Shown here: piece by piece, positions 15,935 to 24,683 of the stretch | How the letters are laid out: each line of letters begins with the position of its first letter | Numbering within the stretch: the first letter of the stretch is position 1 | Source: Streptosporangium carneum | Lineage (GTDB): Bacteria > Actinomycetota > Actinomycetes > Streptosporangiales > Streptosporangiaceae | DNA: 64,000 bases | NCBI RefSeq assembly: GCF_027922005.1 | Contig: NZ_BSEV01000033.1 | Location: 1 to 64,000 of the forward strand | Direction of reading: 5' to 3' | Program-made: the position numbers and the translations under genes | Notes under the pieces: generated by a model | What the model saw: the letters and a program-made list of their open reading frames with translations, nothing else | Database searches by the model: none | Told to the model about the DNA's origin: nothing

Positions 15935-17287
15935 ATGCCGCGAGCCAAGGTGAGTGACCTTCCGCGCCGCGCAGTCGCGCGATCGGCCAAGTTGGCGGCT
16001 CTGCCGATCGGATTCGCCGGCCGTACCGCCCTCGGGCTGGGAAAACGGATCGGAGGAAAGCCCGCGGAGATCGTCGCCCAGGAGATCCAGCAGCGTACCG
16101 CCGAACAGATCTTCAAGGTTCTCGGAGAGCTCAAGGGCGGGGCGATGAAGCTCGGCCAGGCGCTGTCCATCTTCGAGGCCGCGCTGCCCGCGGAGGTCAT
16201 CGGCCCCTACCGCGCGACCCTCACCAGGCTCCAGGACGCCGCTCCGCCGCTGCCCGCCAAGACCGTGCACAGGGTTCTCCTCGAACAGCTCGGCGACGAC
16301 TGGCGGGAGAACTTCCGGTCGTTCGAGGACCACCCGACCGCCGCGGCGTCGATCGGGCAGGTGCACAAGGCCGTCTGGCACGACGGCAGGACGGTCGCGG
16401 TCAAGATCCAGTACCCCGGAGCGGGCAAGGCGCTGCTCTCCGACTTCAACCAGCTCGCCAGGCTCGGCAAGCTCTTCGGGGTGCTGCTTCCCGGCCTCGA
16501 CATCAAGGCCGTCCTCAGCGAGCTGCGAGAGCGGGTGGCCGAGGAGCTCGACTACCTGCGTGAGGCGGAGGCGCAGCACGCCTTCGCCCTGGAGTTCAAG
16601 GACGACCCCGACTTCCTGATCCCGGACGTCATCGCCGCCAACGAGCAGGTGCTCGTCTCCGAGTGGGTGGACGGCGTCCCGCTGTCGCGGATCATCTCCG
16701 AGGGGACCAAGGAGCAGCGTGACCGGGCCGGGCTCCAGCTCGTTCGTTTCCTGTTCTCCTCGCCGGCCCGGGTGGGCATGCTCCACGCGGACCCGCATCC
16801 GGGAAACTTCCGGATCGTCGAGGACGGACGGCTGTGCGTGCTCGACTTCGGCGCCGTCAACCGGCTGCCCGACGGTTATCCCCCCGCCTTCGGGAAACTG
16901 ACCCGCATCTTCAACAACGGCGACATGGGGAACGTGGTCCAGGGACTGCGCGACGAGGGGTTCATCCTCCCCCACATCGAGATCGACCCCGAGGCGCTGC
17001 GGGCCTTCCTCGCCCCCTACGTGGAGCCGACGGCGGTGGAGGAGTTCACCTTCAGTCGCGAGTGGCTGCAGGAGCAGGCGGCCACGGTCACCGACCTGCG
17101 CCCGAGCAACGTGGCGCGCCAGCTCAACCTGCCGGTGTCCTATGTCCTCATCCACCGGGTGCACGCGGCCGGGCTCGGCGTGCTCTGCCAACTCGGCGCC
17201 ACCGCCCGTTTTCGCGAAGAGGTGATCCGCTGGGTTCCCGGCTTCGCCGAGGAGGATCCGCAGGAGCAGGCGGTCGCCGCGAGCTGA
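15935..17287 (+). CDS. ABC1/AarF (UbiB) atypical kinase
   Basis: A 450-residue protein of the ABC1/ADCK/UbiB family. Visible are the KxGQ motif (LKGGAMKLGQALS), the Ala-rich ATP loop (AAASIGQVH), the VAL(VKIQYPG) lysine, the catalytic DPHPGNF and the metal-binding LDFGAV. The family couples ATP hydrolysis to membrane lipid or quinone metabolism. It corresponds to Rv3197, next to whiB7. The start is taken at ATG 15935; longer in-frame starts to 15785 exist but overlap the E1-like gene and lack a ribosome site. It is convergent with the whiB7 region. Confidence 0.9.
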   Translation: MPRAKVSDLPRRAVARSAKLAALPIGFAGRTALGLGKRIGGKPAEIVAQEIQQRTAEQIFKVLGELKGGAMKLGQALSIFEAALPAEVIGPYRATLTRLQDAAPPLPAKTVHRVLLEQLGDDWRENFRSFEDHPTAAASIGQVHKAVWHDGRTVAVKIQYPGAGKALLSDFNQLARLGKLFGVLLPGLDIKAVLSELRERVAEELDYLREAEAQHAFALEFKDDPDFLIPDVIAANEQVLVSEWVDGVPLSRIISEGTKEQRDRAGLQLVRFLFSSPARVGMLHADPHPGNFRIVEDGRLCVLDFGAVNRLPDGYPPAFGKLTRIFNNGDMGNVVQGLRDEGFILPHIEIDPEALRAFLAPYVEPTAVEEFTFSREWLQEQAATVTDLRPSNVARQLNLPVSYVLIHRVHAAGLGVLCQLGATARFREEVIRWVPGFAEEDPQEQAVAAS

Positions 17288-17565
17288 GACATCCCTTCCC
17301 CACCATCCGTTCCCCACCGCCCCTTCCCTTTCCGGCCCCTTTTTCAGCTTTCTCACCGTGGTTCCGTGGCCGACGGCCTCGGGCTCTGGCAGCGCGCCGG
17401 AAAACCCCGCGCCCGGCGCACGGAAAAGGGGCCTCCCGCGCGACGACAGGGCCCGCCCACTCCGCGCCCGGCCCATGGAAAAACTCCGCGCCCGGAAAAG
17501 GGGCGCGTCCCGCACGAGAACAGAGCCGGTCCCGTTTTCACGCCCGGCGCACGGAAAACGGAAAA
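17288..17565. other. Intergenic region with imperfect repeats
   Basis: Nearly 280 bp between the ABC1 stop and the terminator hold no convincing gene. The sequence CGCCCGGCGCACGGAAAA recurs at about 17408 and 17541, with shorter partial copies between (for example near 17466 and 17490). The repeats look like degenerate non-coding duplications. Confidence 0.45.
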
Positions 17566-17590
17566 GGGGTGGCCCGGGTGGGGCCACCCC
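17566..17590. terminator. Bidirectional intrinsic terminator
   Basis: A perfect 10-bp stem, GGGGTGGCCC and GGGCCACCCC, with a 5-base loop. On the minus strand it is followed by TTTTCC, giving an intrinsic terminator for the leftward small-protein gene. It also lies downstream of the rightward ABC1 kinase gene. Confidence 0.8.
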
Positions 17591-17671
17591 TTCGGGGTCG
17601 GTTCTCAGCGGTCAGACGCTCCGGGGTCCTCGGCGGTCGGACAGCTGTGGCCTCTCGGCGATCAGCCGAGG

Positions 17672-17875
17672 TCAGACAAGCCGCAGAAGCGCGTGACGCA
17701 GGCGTGAGGAGGCGCGTTCCGCGTCACGGCGGGCACGCCTCAAACGCAGGATGCCATTCACACGACGCTCCTCCTCCGCCTCCCGGTGGAGGGTTCGTAT
17801 TCGGTCCCGAACCAGTTCTTGTTGCATAGAGAGGGTGTCGAGACCGAAGGAGCTGGTGCTGTTGAGGTAAGTCAT
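17672..17875 (-). CDS. Small charged helical protein downstream of whiB7
   Basis: A 67-residue, strongly basic, probably coiled-coil protein (residues 18-60 are almost all Glu, Arg, Leu and Ala). AAAGGA lies about 10 bases upstream of ATG 17875. It follows whiB7 by 56 bp and is likely in the same transcript. Its N-terminus (MTYLNSTSSFGLDTL) has a faint likeness to the start of the whiB7 leader ORF, which reads SSQFGLTSM. No known function. Confidence 0.65.
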   Translation of the reverse strand: MTYLNSTSSFGLDTLSMQQELVRDRIRTLHREAEEERRVNGILRLRRARRDAERASSRLRHALLRLV

Positions 17876-17931
17876 CGGAAGTGGTCCTTTCGGGAACGCC
17901 TTGATGGTTCTGGTTGATCGGGTGTTGCCGG

Positions 17932-18201
17932 TCAGGCAGCGACCGGAGTCTTGCGGGGACGGCCACGCGGGCGCTTCCGCGGGACGATCGCGCCCCGCAG
18001 GATGAGCTCGCCGCCCCAGACGCCCCAGGGCTCCTCGCGCTCGAGCGCGCGGGCCAGGCAGGCCTGCTGGATCGGGCAGCCTCCGCAGAGCGCCTTGGCG
18101 AACTCCACATCCTCCGGAGACTCTGCGAACCAGAGGTCGGGGTCGGTACGACAGGGGATTGCGGCTTCGTCGATCAGGTCCATGATCGTCTGGGCCCCCA
18201 T
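17932..18201 (-). CDS. whiB7: WhiB7 iron-sulfur transcription factor
   Basis: An 89-residue WhiB protein. Four Cys ligands (residues 17, 39, 42 and 48; CGGC plus C) bind a [4Fe-4S] cluster, GVWGG (60-64) contacts sigma factor, and an AT-hook RGRPRK (79-84) is the signature of WhiB7 among WhiB proteins. WhiB7 activates intrinsic antibiotic-resistance genes with the primary sigma factor. I prefer ATG 18201: AGAGGTGA sits at good spacing, whereas GTG 18210 overlaps that site. Its mRNA has a roughly 520-nt leader with an upstream ORF and attenuator (see those entries). Confidence 0.93.
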   Translation of the reverse strand: MGAQTIMDLIDEAAIPCRTDPDLWFAESPEDVEFAKALCGGCPIQQACLARALEREEPWGVWGGELILRGAIVPRKRPRGRPRKTPVAA

Positions 18202-18279
18202 CTGCTTCACCTCTCAGTTAGGTGTTGATCTTCGGTTACCTCTGGGTGGGGGGACAGGAATAACGCGGACAAACAAGAA

Positions 18280-18357
18280 GGCCGCGGATCCTGGTGTGGA
18301 TCCGCGGCCTGGAGGCTCTTTCTCTCGGTCAGATTATGACCGGAGGTCGCCTCCAGG
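18280..18357 (-). promoter_or_regulatory. whiB7 attenuator: terminator and competing antiterminator hairpin
   Basis: On the minus strand a 12-bp perfect hairpin (GGCCGCGGATCC, plus positions 18280-18291 and 18298-18309) followed by TTCTTGTTTG is an intrinsic terminator inside the leader. Just upstream, CCTGGAGGC (plus 18349-18357) is complementary over 9 bp to GCCTCCAGG (plus 18308-18316). The latter includes the first two bases of the terminator stem. The two hairpins should thus compete. The 5' arm of the antiterminator lies within the last codons of the leader ORF, and that ORF's stop lies in the loop. Confidence 0.72.
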
Positions 18358-18673
18358 GGTGCGGACCACGCCATCCACCATTTGCGGTGTGCTTGGTCGG
18401 TGCATAGCCGCCGGCCTCAGGAGCCGGAACAGCCTCGACACCCGTCGCCGCGAAGGCGATGGGCAGACGGCTGGCCAGAACCTGGGTCCGGGCAGACTGA
18501 CGCTGCTGGAGCTGGATGTCCTGCTGAACCTGGATGTCCTGCTGGAGCTGGGTTTCCCGTCGCAGTCGGGCAGCCGGATCGGCCGAGAGGACGACATGGC
18601 GGCCATGGGACAGGGGCATGCCGAGGCGCATGGAAGTAAGCCCGAACTGGGAGGACATCAGTATCTTCTTCAC
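18329..18673 (-). CDS. whiB7 leader ORF (upstream regulatory ORF)
   Basis: A 114-codon ORF starting at GTG 18673 with a very strong Shine-Dalgarno (GGAGGTGAG, 7 bases upstream) and ending 19 nt before the terminator hairpin. It encodes a Gln-rich tandem repeat (QLQQDIQVQQDIQLQQ) in its middle. Codon bias is good in the first 60 codons and fades afterwards. WhiB7/wblC leaders in other actinomycetes use upstream ORFs for ribosome-mediated attenuation, so the peptide may be only a sensor. It is much longer than the short uORFs I recall from mycobacteria, so it may also be a genuine small protein. Confidence 0.6.
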   Translation of the reverse strand: MKKILMSSQFGLTSMRLGMPLSHGRHVVLSADPAARLRRETQLQQDIQVQQDIQLQQRQSARTQVLASRLPIAFAATGVEAVPAPEAGGYAPTKHTANGGWRGPHPWRRPPVII

Positions 18674-18732
18674 CGCGGACTCACCTCCATTCGTGGATCG
18701 TCGGACAGGAGTGTCCGACTTGCTTGACCATG

Positions 18733-18770
18733 ACCCTAAACCCCGGTTGCGGGGAGGGGCAACATATTTT
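18733..18770 (-). promoter_or_regulatory. WhiB7-type autoregulated promoter
   Basis: On the minus strand, TTGCCC (18757-18762) and TAGGGT (18733-18738) are spaced 18 bp. An AAAAT (plus 18766-18770) lies exactly 3 bp upstream of the -35. That AT-rich element just upstream of the -35 is the recognised arrangement of WhiB7-dependent promoters, which the AT-hook contacts. It lies directly downstream of the tesB stop. The sequence suggests positive autoregulation of whiB7. Confidence 0.65.
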
Positions 18771-18782
18771 CTACCTGCAGTT

Positions 18783-19664
18783 TTACAACTGACTCACGCG
18801 AATCAGGGCCTCCTGGACCACCGACACGGCCAACTCACCGGAACGGGTGAACATCTCTCCCCTGGCCAGCCCCCGCGCGGTGCCCGACCAGGGCGACTCC
18901 TGGGCGTACAGCATCCAGTCGTCCACGCGGAAGGGACGGTGGAACCACATCGCGTGGTCCAGCGAGGCTCCGGCGACGTTCGGGGTTCCCCAGGCCTGGC
19001 CGTGGGCCAGCAGCACGGTGTCCACCAGGGTGAAGTCGGAGGCGTAGGCGGCGAGCACGACGTGCAGCAGCGGGTCGTCGGGCAGCTCGGCCTCGTAGCG
19101 GAACCAGACGTTCGTCGTGGGGCGGCTCAGCGAGGGGTCGTGCAGGGCCTCCAGGGGGACCGGGGTCGCGTAGCGCGCGTCGAGGGGGCGCTGCCGGGCC
19201 AGCCACTCCCGCCACGGGGACTCCTGCCCCGCGGCCCCGGCCGCCTCGCGCACCCGCTCGTGGAAGGGCGCGATGTCCTCGGGAGCGGCCGCCTGCGGCA
19301 TCACCGCGGCCTGGTGCTCCAGACCGGGCTCCTCAATGTGGAAGGAGGCCGACATGGTGAATATCGCCTTGCCGTGCTGGATGGCGACGACTCTTCTGGT
19401 GGTGAAGGAACGGCCGTCGCGGACGCGCTCCACGTTGTAGACGATCGGGATCGCCGGATCGCCGGGGCGGATGAAGTAGGCGTGCAGCGAATGGACGCGA
19501 CGGTCGTCCTGAACCGTCCTTCCCGCCGCCACCAGCGCCTGGGCCGCCACCTGGCCGCCGAAGACCCGCTGGATGTGCTCGTCGGGACTGCGGCCCCGGA
19601 AGATGTCGAGCTCGATCTGTTCCAGGTCGAGCACATCGAGCAGCTCCTTGAGCGCCTCGTTCAC
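18783..19664 (-). CDS. tesB: Acyl-CoA thioesterase II (TesB)
   Basis: A 293-residue double-hotdog protein. Two hotdog halves are evident: the first ends with 'HIEEPGLEH' and the second begins near residue 155 with 'RYATPVPLEA'. The 'FGGQVAAQAL' helix of the first half and 'SLDHAMWFHRPFR' of the second are typical of TesB. It hydrolyses medium- and long-chain acyl-CoA. Its start overlaps the uvrD2 stop by 4 bp on the minus strand, so it is translationally coupled to the helicase. Transcription probably stops before the whiB7 promoter, just beyond its stop codon. Confidence 0.92.
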   Translation of the reverse strand: MNEALKELLDVLDLEQIELDIFRGRSPDEHIQRVFGGQVAAQALVAAGRTVQDDRRVHSLHAYFIRPGDPAIPIVYNVERVRDGRSFTTRRVVAIQHGKAIFTMSASFHIEEPGLEHQAAVMPQAAAPEDIAPFHERVREAAGAAGQESPWREWLARQRPLDARYATPVPLEALHDPSLSRPTTNVWFRYEAELPDDPLLHVVLAAYASDFTLVDTVLLAHGQAWGTPNVAGASLDHAMWFHRPFRVDDWMLYAQESPWSGTARGLARGEMFTRSGELAVSVVQEALIRVSQL

Positions 19665-21736
19665 ACGTCCTCCGTCCGGTCTGCGGCCGCACGGCAGAGA
19701 GCGAACACCGCCTCGCCGTACCGGTCCAGTTTGACGCGTCCGATGCCGGTGATCGCCAGCAGGTCCTGTTCACAGGTCGGCGCGCGCTCGGCGATGGCCT
19801 GGAGGGTGACGTCGGTGAAGACCACGTAGGTCGGGATCTTGGCCTCCTTCGCCACCGCGGTACGCCAGGCCCTGAGGCTCTCCAGCAGGGCCTCGTCGTA
19901 GTCGGCGGGGCAGGTGGCGCATCTGCCGAGCTTCTGCTCGGCGGCGACGGCGAGGGTCTTTCCGCAGATCCGGCAACTCACCGGCGCGGCGACCTGGCGG
20001 CGTTCCGCGGGAGACGGAGAGGAAGGAGAGGTACGGCGCTGCGGCGCGGAACGGCCGGTGAGGCCGTCGAGGAAGCGGGAGGGCTTCCTCGACCTGCGGC
20101 CGCCCGGCGAGCGCGCCAGCGCCCACGACAGCGCCAGGTGTGCCCTGGCCCGGGTGACGCCGACGTACAGCAGGCGACGCTCCTCCTCGATCTGGTCGGG
20201 CGTCTCGGCGTAGATGATCGGCATCATGCCGTCGGTGACGCCGACCAGGAAGACCGCGTCCCACTCCAGGCCCTTCGCGGCGTGCAGCGACGCCAGCGTC
20301 ACGCCCTCGACGGGCGGCGCGTGCTGCTCGCCGGCCCGCCGTTCCAGCTCCGCCACGAAGGCGGCCAGGTCCGCGCCCCGCGTGGCCAGGTCCTCCGCGA
20401 GGTCGGCGAGGGCCTTGAGCGACTCCCACTTCTCGCGGGCCTTGCCGCCGCCGGGCGCCTCGGGGGTGAGGCCGATGCCGGAGAGGATGTGGTGGACGGT
20501 CGGGGCCAGTTCGTCGTCACGGGCGGCGGAGCGGGCCGCGCCGCGCAGCAGCACGACTGCGTGGCGGACCTCGGGGCGTTCGAAGAACCGGTCGGCGCCG
20601 CGCAGCAGGTAGGGGACGCCCGCGTTGGCGAAGGCCTGCTCGTAGGCCTCGGACTGGGCGTTGACGCGGAAGAGCACGGCGATCTCGCGGGCGGGCACCC
20701 CGCTGTCCGTGAGGGCGCGCACCGCACGCGCCACCCCCTCCGCCTCCGCTTGCTCGTCGTCGTACTCGGTGAAGACGGGCTCGGGGCCGTCGGGGCGCTG
20801 GGCGATCAGGGCGAGCTTGTGCGGCGTCCTCGACCGGTCGAGGAGCCGGTTGGCCAGGGAGACGACCTGGGGGGTCGACCGGTAGTCGCGGACCAGCTTG
20901 ATCACGGTGGCGTCCGGGTGCTCGACCGGGAAGCCGGTCAGGTATCTGGGCGTCGCGCCGGTGAAGGAGTAGATCGTCTGGTTGGGGTCGCCGACCACGC
21001 ACAGGTCGTCGCGCCCGCCGAGCCAGGTGTCCAGCAGGAGCTTCTGCAGCGGGTTGACGTCCTGGTACTCGTCCACGACGAAGTAGCGGTACTGCTGGCG
21101 GATCTGCGTGGCCACCTCGCGGTGCTCGGTCATCACCGCCGCGGTGAGTTCGAGGATGGTCTCGAAGTCGACCAGGTGCCGGTCGCGGCGGAGGGTCTCG
21201 TAGGCGTCGTAGAGCCGGAAGACCTCCTCGGCCGGCACCGGCGGGGTCCTGCCCGCCTTCCTCGCGGCCTCGGCGTAGTCCTCCGGGCCGATCTGGGTGG
21301 CCTTGGCCCACTCGATCTCGGAGGCGATGTCCCGCAGTTCGGACCGGTCGGGGTTCTTCCTGACGGAGCGGCAGGCGTCGATCAGCAGCGGCAGCTTCGA
21401 CTCGATCACCTTGGGCGGATCGCCGCCGATGACACGCGGCCAGAAGTAGGTGAGCTGGCGCAGCGCGGCGGCGTGGAAGGTGCGGGCCTGCACCGCCGGC
21501 GTGCCGAGCTCGCGCAGCCTCTGCCTGAGCTCGCCCGCGGCGCGTGTGGTGAACGTCACGGCCAGCACGCTCTGGGCCTCGACCGCACCGCTGCGCACCG
21601 CGTGGGCGATGCGGTGGGTGATCGCCCGCGTCTTGCCCGTCCCCGCTCCGGCGAGCACGCAGACCGGGCCGCGCACGGCCTCGGCCACCTCCCGCTGCTC
21701 GGGGTCCAGCCCCGCCAGGACGTCGTCGAACTGCAC
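19661..21736 (-). CDS. uvrD2: DNA helicase UvrD2
   Basis: A 691-residue superfamily 1A helicase. Walker A AGAGTGKT (29-36), Walker B 'VVDEYQDVNP' and motif III 'GDPNQTIYSFTG' are intact. After the helicase core come a tetracysteine motif (CRIC ... CATC, about residue 600) and an HRDC domain (about 620-690). That tetracysteine-HRDC layout is the hallmark of actinobacterial UvrD2. It unwinds DNA and is coupled to tesB by a 4-bp overlap. In mycobacteria it lies in the same place, after whiB7. Confidence 0.94.
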   Translation of the reverse strand: MQFDDVLAGLDPEQREVAEAVRGPVCVLAGAGTGKTRAITHRIAHAVRSGAVEAQSVLAVTFTTRAAGELRQRLRELGTPAVQARTFHAAALRQLTYFWPRVIGGDPPKVIESKLPLLIDACRSVRKNPDRSELRDIASEIEWAKATQIGPEDYAEAARKAGRTPPVPAEEVFRLYDAYETLRRDRHLVDFETILELTAAVMTEHREVATQIRQQYRYFVVDEYQDVNPLQKLLLDTWLGGRDDLCVVGDPNQTIYSFTGATPRYLTGFPVEHPDATVIKLVRDYRSTPQVVSLANRLLDRSRTPHKLALIAQRPDGPEPVFTEYDDEQAEAEGVARAVRALTDSGVPAREIAVLFRVNAQSEAYEQAFANAGVPYLLRGADRFFERPEVRHAVVLLRGAARSAARDDELAPTVHHILSGIGLTPEAPGGGKAREKWESLKALADLAEDLATRGADLAAFVAELERRAGEQHAPPVEGVTLASLHAAKGLEWDAVFLVGVTDGMMPIIYAETPDQIEEERRLLYVGVTRARAHLALSWALARSPGGRRSRKPSRFLDGLTGRSAPQRRTSPSSPSPAERRQVAAPVSCRICGKTLAVAAEQKLGRCATCPADYDEALLESLRAWRTAVAKEAKIPTYVVFTDVTLQAIAERAPTCEQDLLAITGIGRVKLDRYGEAVFALCRAAADRTEDV

Positions 21737-21912
21737 GGAGACTCCTTACACGGGTTGAACAGGCCGGACGGAAACATCCTTCCAGCCGGTGGCCAAGCAT
21801 CGCCCATTCTGGCAACATGCCGCCGTCAACCTATGTCGTTCCCGAAGATGCGTAAAAAGGGCGGTTCCTCCACAATGGTGACCGATCTGAGCTCGGGGGA
21901 AGGAAGAGACCT

Positions 21913-23157
21913 GTGAGAACCGCGGTGACCGTGAGTACTCTCGCCCTGGCGGCGTTGGTGATCGGGCCCGCGGCGTTGCAGGCGACTTCGGCCGCGCACG
22001 CCCTCTCCGCTTCCCCGCAGCCGGTGGGCACGTCGCAGGAGGGCGGGGAGAACACGGCCTCGCCCGACAAGACGCCGCTGTGGGCGGAGATCGTCTCGTC
22101 CGCGAAGGCGGGCGCGCAGGCGGGCCAGGCAGGCAAGGCCGGGAAGGCCGGCACCTCGGCGAAGACGGGGACCGCGGACACGGCGGAGACTGCGGGCACG
22201 GCGGAGACCGCGGGCGCGGCCGGCACGGCGGGGACGTCGGCGCAGACGGCGAAGACGGCGAAGGCCGATCCCACCGCGACGCCGACTCCGACCTCGACCT
22301 CGACCTCGAAGGCGACCTCGACCGCCAAGCCGAAGAAGCCGACCCCCACCTCGTCGCCGGCTCCGACGGACAACCCCCTGCTCCAGGGAACCGTCATCAA
22401 CACCGTCGCGTACGGCCCGCACGCCCGCCAGCGGATGGACGTCTGGCACCAGACCGACGGTCTCAAGCGACCCGGCGTCTTCCTGATCCACGGCGGCTGG
22501 TGGTCCTCCGGCGACAAGAAGTACATGACCGAGATCACCAAGAGCTACGCCGAGCAGGGCTACACGGTCTTCAACATCAACTACCGCCTCTCCGGTGAGG
22601 CGGCCTGGCCCGCCCAGCGGGTCGACGCGCTGGACGCCATCGCCACCGCGCGCAGGCACGCCTCCCTGTGGTCCTTCGACCCCAACAACTACGTGGTCGT
22701 CGGCTTCTCCGCGGGAGGCCACCTGGCCGCCGCCGTCGGAACCTACGGGGACGGGCTGCCGGGGCTGCGCGGGGTCGTCGGCATCTCCCCGGTGACCTCG
22801 CCGATGCTCGCCTACGAGGAGGGCGGCACCGACGTCTTCGACCTCAACAAGCGCAAGCTGCGCGAGGCGGCCATCCAGCTCGCCGGGGGCTGCGAGCCCG
22901 CCAAGTGCCCGAAGATCTGGGCCAGCATGGAGGTGTCGCGGCACGCGAGCCGTGGCGACGTGCCGGAGCTGGCCGTGCACTCGGAGGAGGAGTTCGTCCC
23001 CGTCGAGCACAGCCTCCAGCTCAAGGAACGCCTGCGCTCGTTCGGCGTGGGCATGACGGTGCTGACCGAGCCCGGCATCGAGCACAGCGCGCCGATGTAC
23101 CGGCTGCCCGGCGTGGCCGAGAGGGTTCAGGACTGGGTCGCCGGAAAGCTCCTCTGA
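21913..23157 (+). CDS. Secreted alpha/beta-hydrolase (esterase-like)
   Basis: A 414-residue precursor. A signal peptide (cleavage after about residue 30) is followed by a low-complexity Ala/Thr/Gly linker (about 45-150) and an alpha/beta-hydrolase domain. The oxyanion motif HGGWW, the nucleophile elbow GFSAGG and a C-terminal His (EHSAPMY) form the catalytic set of BD-FAE/prolyl-oligopeptidase-like esterases. Four Cys in the C-terminal half (for example GCEPAKC) may be disulfide-bonded. The start is GTG 21913 with GGAAG upstream. The substrate is unknown; the linker suggests cell-surface display. Confidence 0.82.
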   Translation: MRTAVTVSTLALAALVIGPAALQATSAAHALSASPQPVGTSQEGGENTASPDKTPLWAEIVSSAKAGAQAGQAGKAGKAGTSAKTGTADTAETAGTAETAGAAGTAGTSAQTAKTAKADPTATPTPTSTSTSKATSTAKPKKPTPTSSPAPTDNPLLQGTVINTVAYGPHARQRMDVWHQTDGLKRPGVFLIHGGWWSSGDKKYMTEITKSYAEQGYTVFNINYRLSGEAAWPAQRVDALDAIATARRHASLWSFDPNNYVVVGFSAGGHLAAAVGTYGDGLPGLRGVVGISPVTSPMLAYEEGGTDVFDLNKRKLREAAIQLAGGCEPAKCPKIWASMEVSRHASRGDVPELAVHSEEEFVPVEHSLQLKERLRSFGVGMTVLTEPGIEHSAPMYRLPGVAERVQDWVAGKLL

Positions 23158-23235
23158 GCGGCGGGAAGATGAATGGCTCTCACTTTGTTGGCAATGAGCG
23201 CTGCACATCTCACGACATGAGGGGATAGTCCACAA

Positions 23236-23472
23236 ATGGCGCTGACGGTTTACACCACCACCTGGTGCGGCCCCTGCAAGCGGCTCAAGAGCCAGCTCAC
23301 CCGTGAGGGGATCTCCTACCGGGAGATCGACATCGAGCAGAACCCCGACGCCGCTCAGTTCGTCATGAGTGTCAACAACGGCAACCAGACCGTGCCGACC
23401 GTCCTGTTCGAGGACGGCACGGCCGTGACCAACCCCTCGGTGATCGAGGTCAAGGCCCGGCTCAACGCCTGA
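23236..23472 (+). CDS. mrx1: Mycoredoxin 1
   Basis: A 78-residue glutaredoxin-fold protein with catalytic CGPC (residues 11-14) and the cis-Pro segment TVPTVLF. It should reduce mycothiol-mixed disulfides, so it acts in cytosolic redox homeostasis. M. tuberculosis Mrx1 carries CGYC at the same site. It faces nudC convergently; that arrangement is conserved with Rv3198A/Rv3199c. GAGGGG lies about 11 bases before ATG 23236. Confidence 0.92.
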   Translation: MALTVYTTTWCGPCKRLKSQLTREGISYREIDIEQNPDAAQFVMSVNNGNQTVPTVLFEDGTAVTNPSVIEVKARLNA

Positions 23473-24450
23473 TCACCAGTCTCCTGTGAGCGGCTCGCCG
23501 TACCAGGTCTCGATCAGTCTTCGGGCGATCGAGACCTCGGACGGCAGACGCACCTCGCCGCTGTCCAGCGCGGCCCGCAGCTCGGCGCGGCTGAACCAGC
23601 GGGCCTCCGCGATCTCCTCCGGGTCGAGCGCGAACTCCGTCGAGACCGCCCGCGCGAAGAAGCCGAGCATCAGGCTGCGCGGGAAGGGCCACGGCTGGCT
23701 GCCGAGATAGCGGGCGTCGACGACGCGCACGCCGACCTCCTCGGCCACCTCCCTGGCGACGGCGTGCTCCAGCGACTCACCCGGCTCGACGAACCCGGCG
23801 AGCACGGAAAGGCGCCCCTCCGGCCACTGCGGCCCCCGGGCCAGCAGGCACCGGTCCTCGTCGTCGTGGACGAGCATGATCACCGCGGGGTCGACCCTCG
23901 GGAAGTGCTGGCTGCCGTCCTCGAGACAGGCTCGCACGTGCCCGCCGGCCCGCACCTCGGTACGGCTGCCGCACCGCGGGCAGAACTCGTGGGTGGCGTG
24001 CCAGGCCTCAAGGGCGACCGCGTAGACCAACAGCCCGGCGTCCAGGTCCTCCAGCAGCGAGCCGACCTGGCGCAGCCCGACGGCGACGGCCTCCCCCTCC
24101 CGCAACGCCGACAGGGCGACGGGCGCGACGATCCGCCCCGCCGAGCCCGGGTGCTCGGCGTCCGCCAGTGAGGCCGCGACGGCGAAGTAGGCGATGCCCT
24201 CGGCGTCCACGCCGAGCAGGTAGCGCTCCCCCTTGGGCGCCTCGGCCGTCGGCAGCAGGACCAGCGCGACTCCCTCTCCTCGCCGCCGGACCAGCGCCTG
24301 CCCGTCGTCGACGACCACGACCCGGGTCGCGCCGTCGGCCCACGCGCGTTCGAGCCACTCCGCGTCGCCGCGCAGCAGCGCCGAGCGGTCGATGGCGCCG
24401 CGCGCGAGCAGCAGCGGTCCCAGTAGTCCTTCTCCTGTGGTGATTTCCAC
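23473..24450 (-). CDS. nudC: NAD(+) diphosphatase NudC
   Basis: A 325-residue Nudix protein. The N-terminal regulatory domain is followed by a zinc ribbon (CPRCGS ... AC), the Nudix box GFVEPGE ... REVAEEVG and the NudC hallmark SQPWPFPRSLM, which contacts the nicotinamide. It cleaves NADH or NAD to NMNH/NMN and AMP and can decap NAD-capped RNA. The fourth zinc ligand is not a Cys here (ACLED), as in some actinobacterial relatives. GTG start at 24450. It is convergent with mycoredoxin and divergent from the siderophore operon. Confidence 0.93.
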   Translation of the reverse strand: MEITTGEGLLGPLLLARGAIDRSALLRGDAEWLERAWADGATRVVVVDDGQALVRRRGEGVALVLLPTAEAPKGERYLLGVDAEGIAYFAVAASLADAEHPGSAGRIVAPVALSALREGEAVAVGLRQVGSLLEDLDAGLLVYAVALEAWHATHEFCPRCGSRTEVRAGGHVRACLEDGSQHFPRVDPAVIMLVHDDEDRCLLARGPQWPEGRLSVLAGFVEPGESLEHAVAREVAEEVGVRVVDARYLGSQPWPFPRSLMLGFFARAVSTEFALDPEEIAEARWFSRAELRAALDSGEVRLPSEVSIARRLIETWYGEPLTGDW

Positions 24451-24669
24451 GCCGTCCCCGCTTCCCAGACCGACTGGCCATCCTATGCCGCAGGAAACGA
24501 CCGCCCTTCCCGGGTCTCACCCAGCGCCGCCTTCGACGGCCGGGGGCCGTCGACCCGGCGGTCGTGGACGCCCCTCGGCGAGAACGGATGTGAGATCTCG
24601 TGCCTCGTTCACGGGGCGGGCGTATACGGTGAATACCCGATCACATCAGCGAGATGATCTCCATGCAGC
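24451..24669. other. Intergenic region upstream of siderophore operon
   Basis: A 268-bp divergent gap between nudC and the siderophore operon. The AT-richer segment 24615-24675 and the -10-like TAGGAT (24670-24675) near its right end precede the iron box. No additional gene is visible. Confidence 0.45.
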
Positions 24670-24683
24670 TAGGATGCACCGAG

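Noticed and set aside
20138-21916. 592-residue plus-strand ORF
   Set aside because: Antisense to uvrD2, which has complete helicase motifs.
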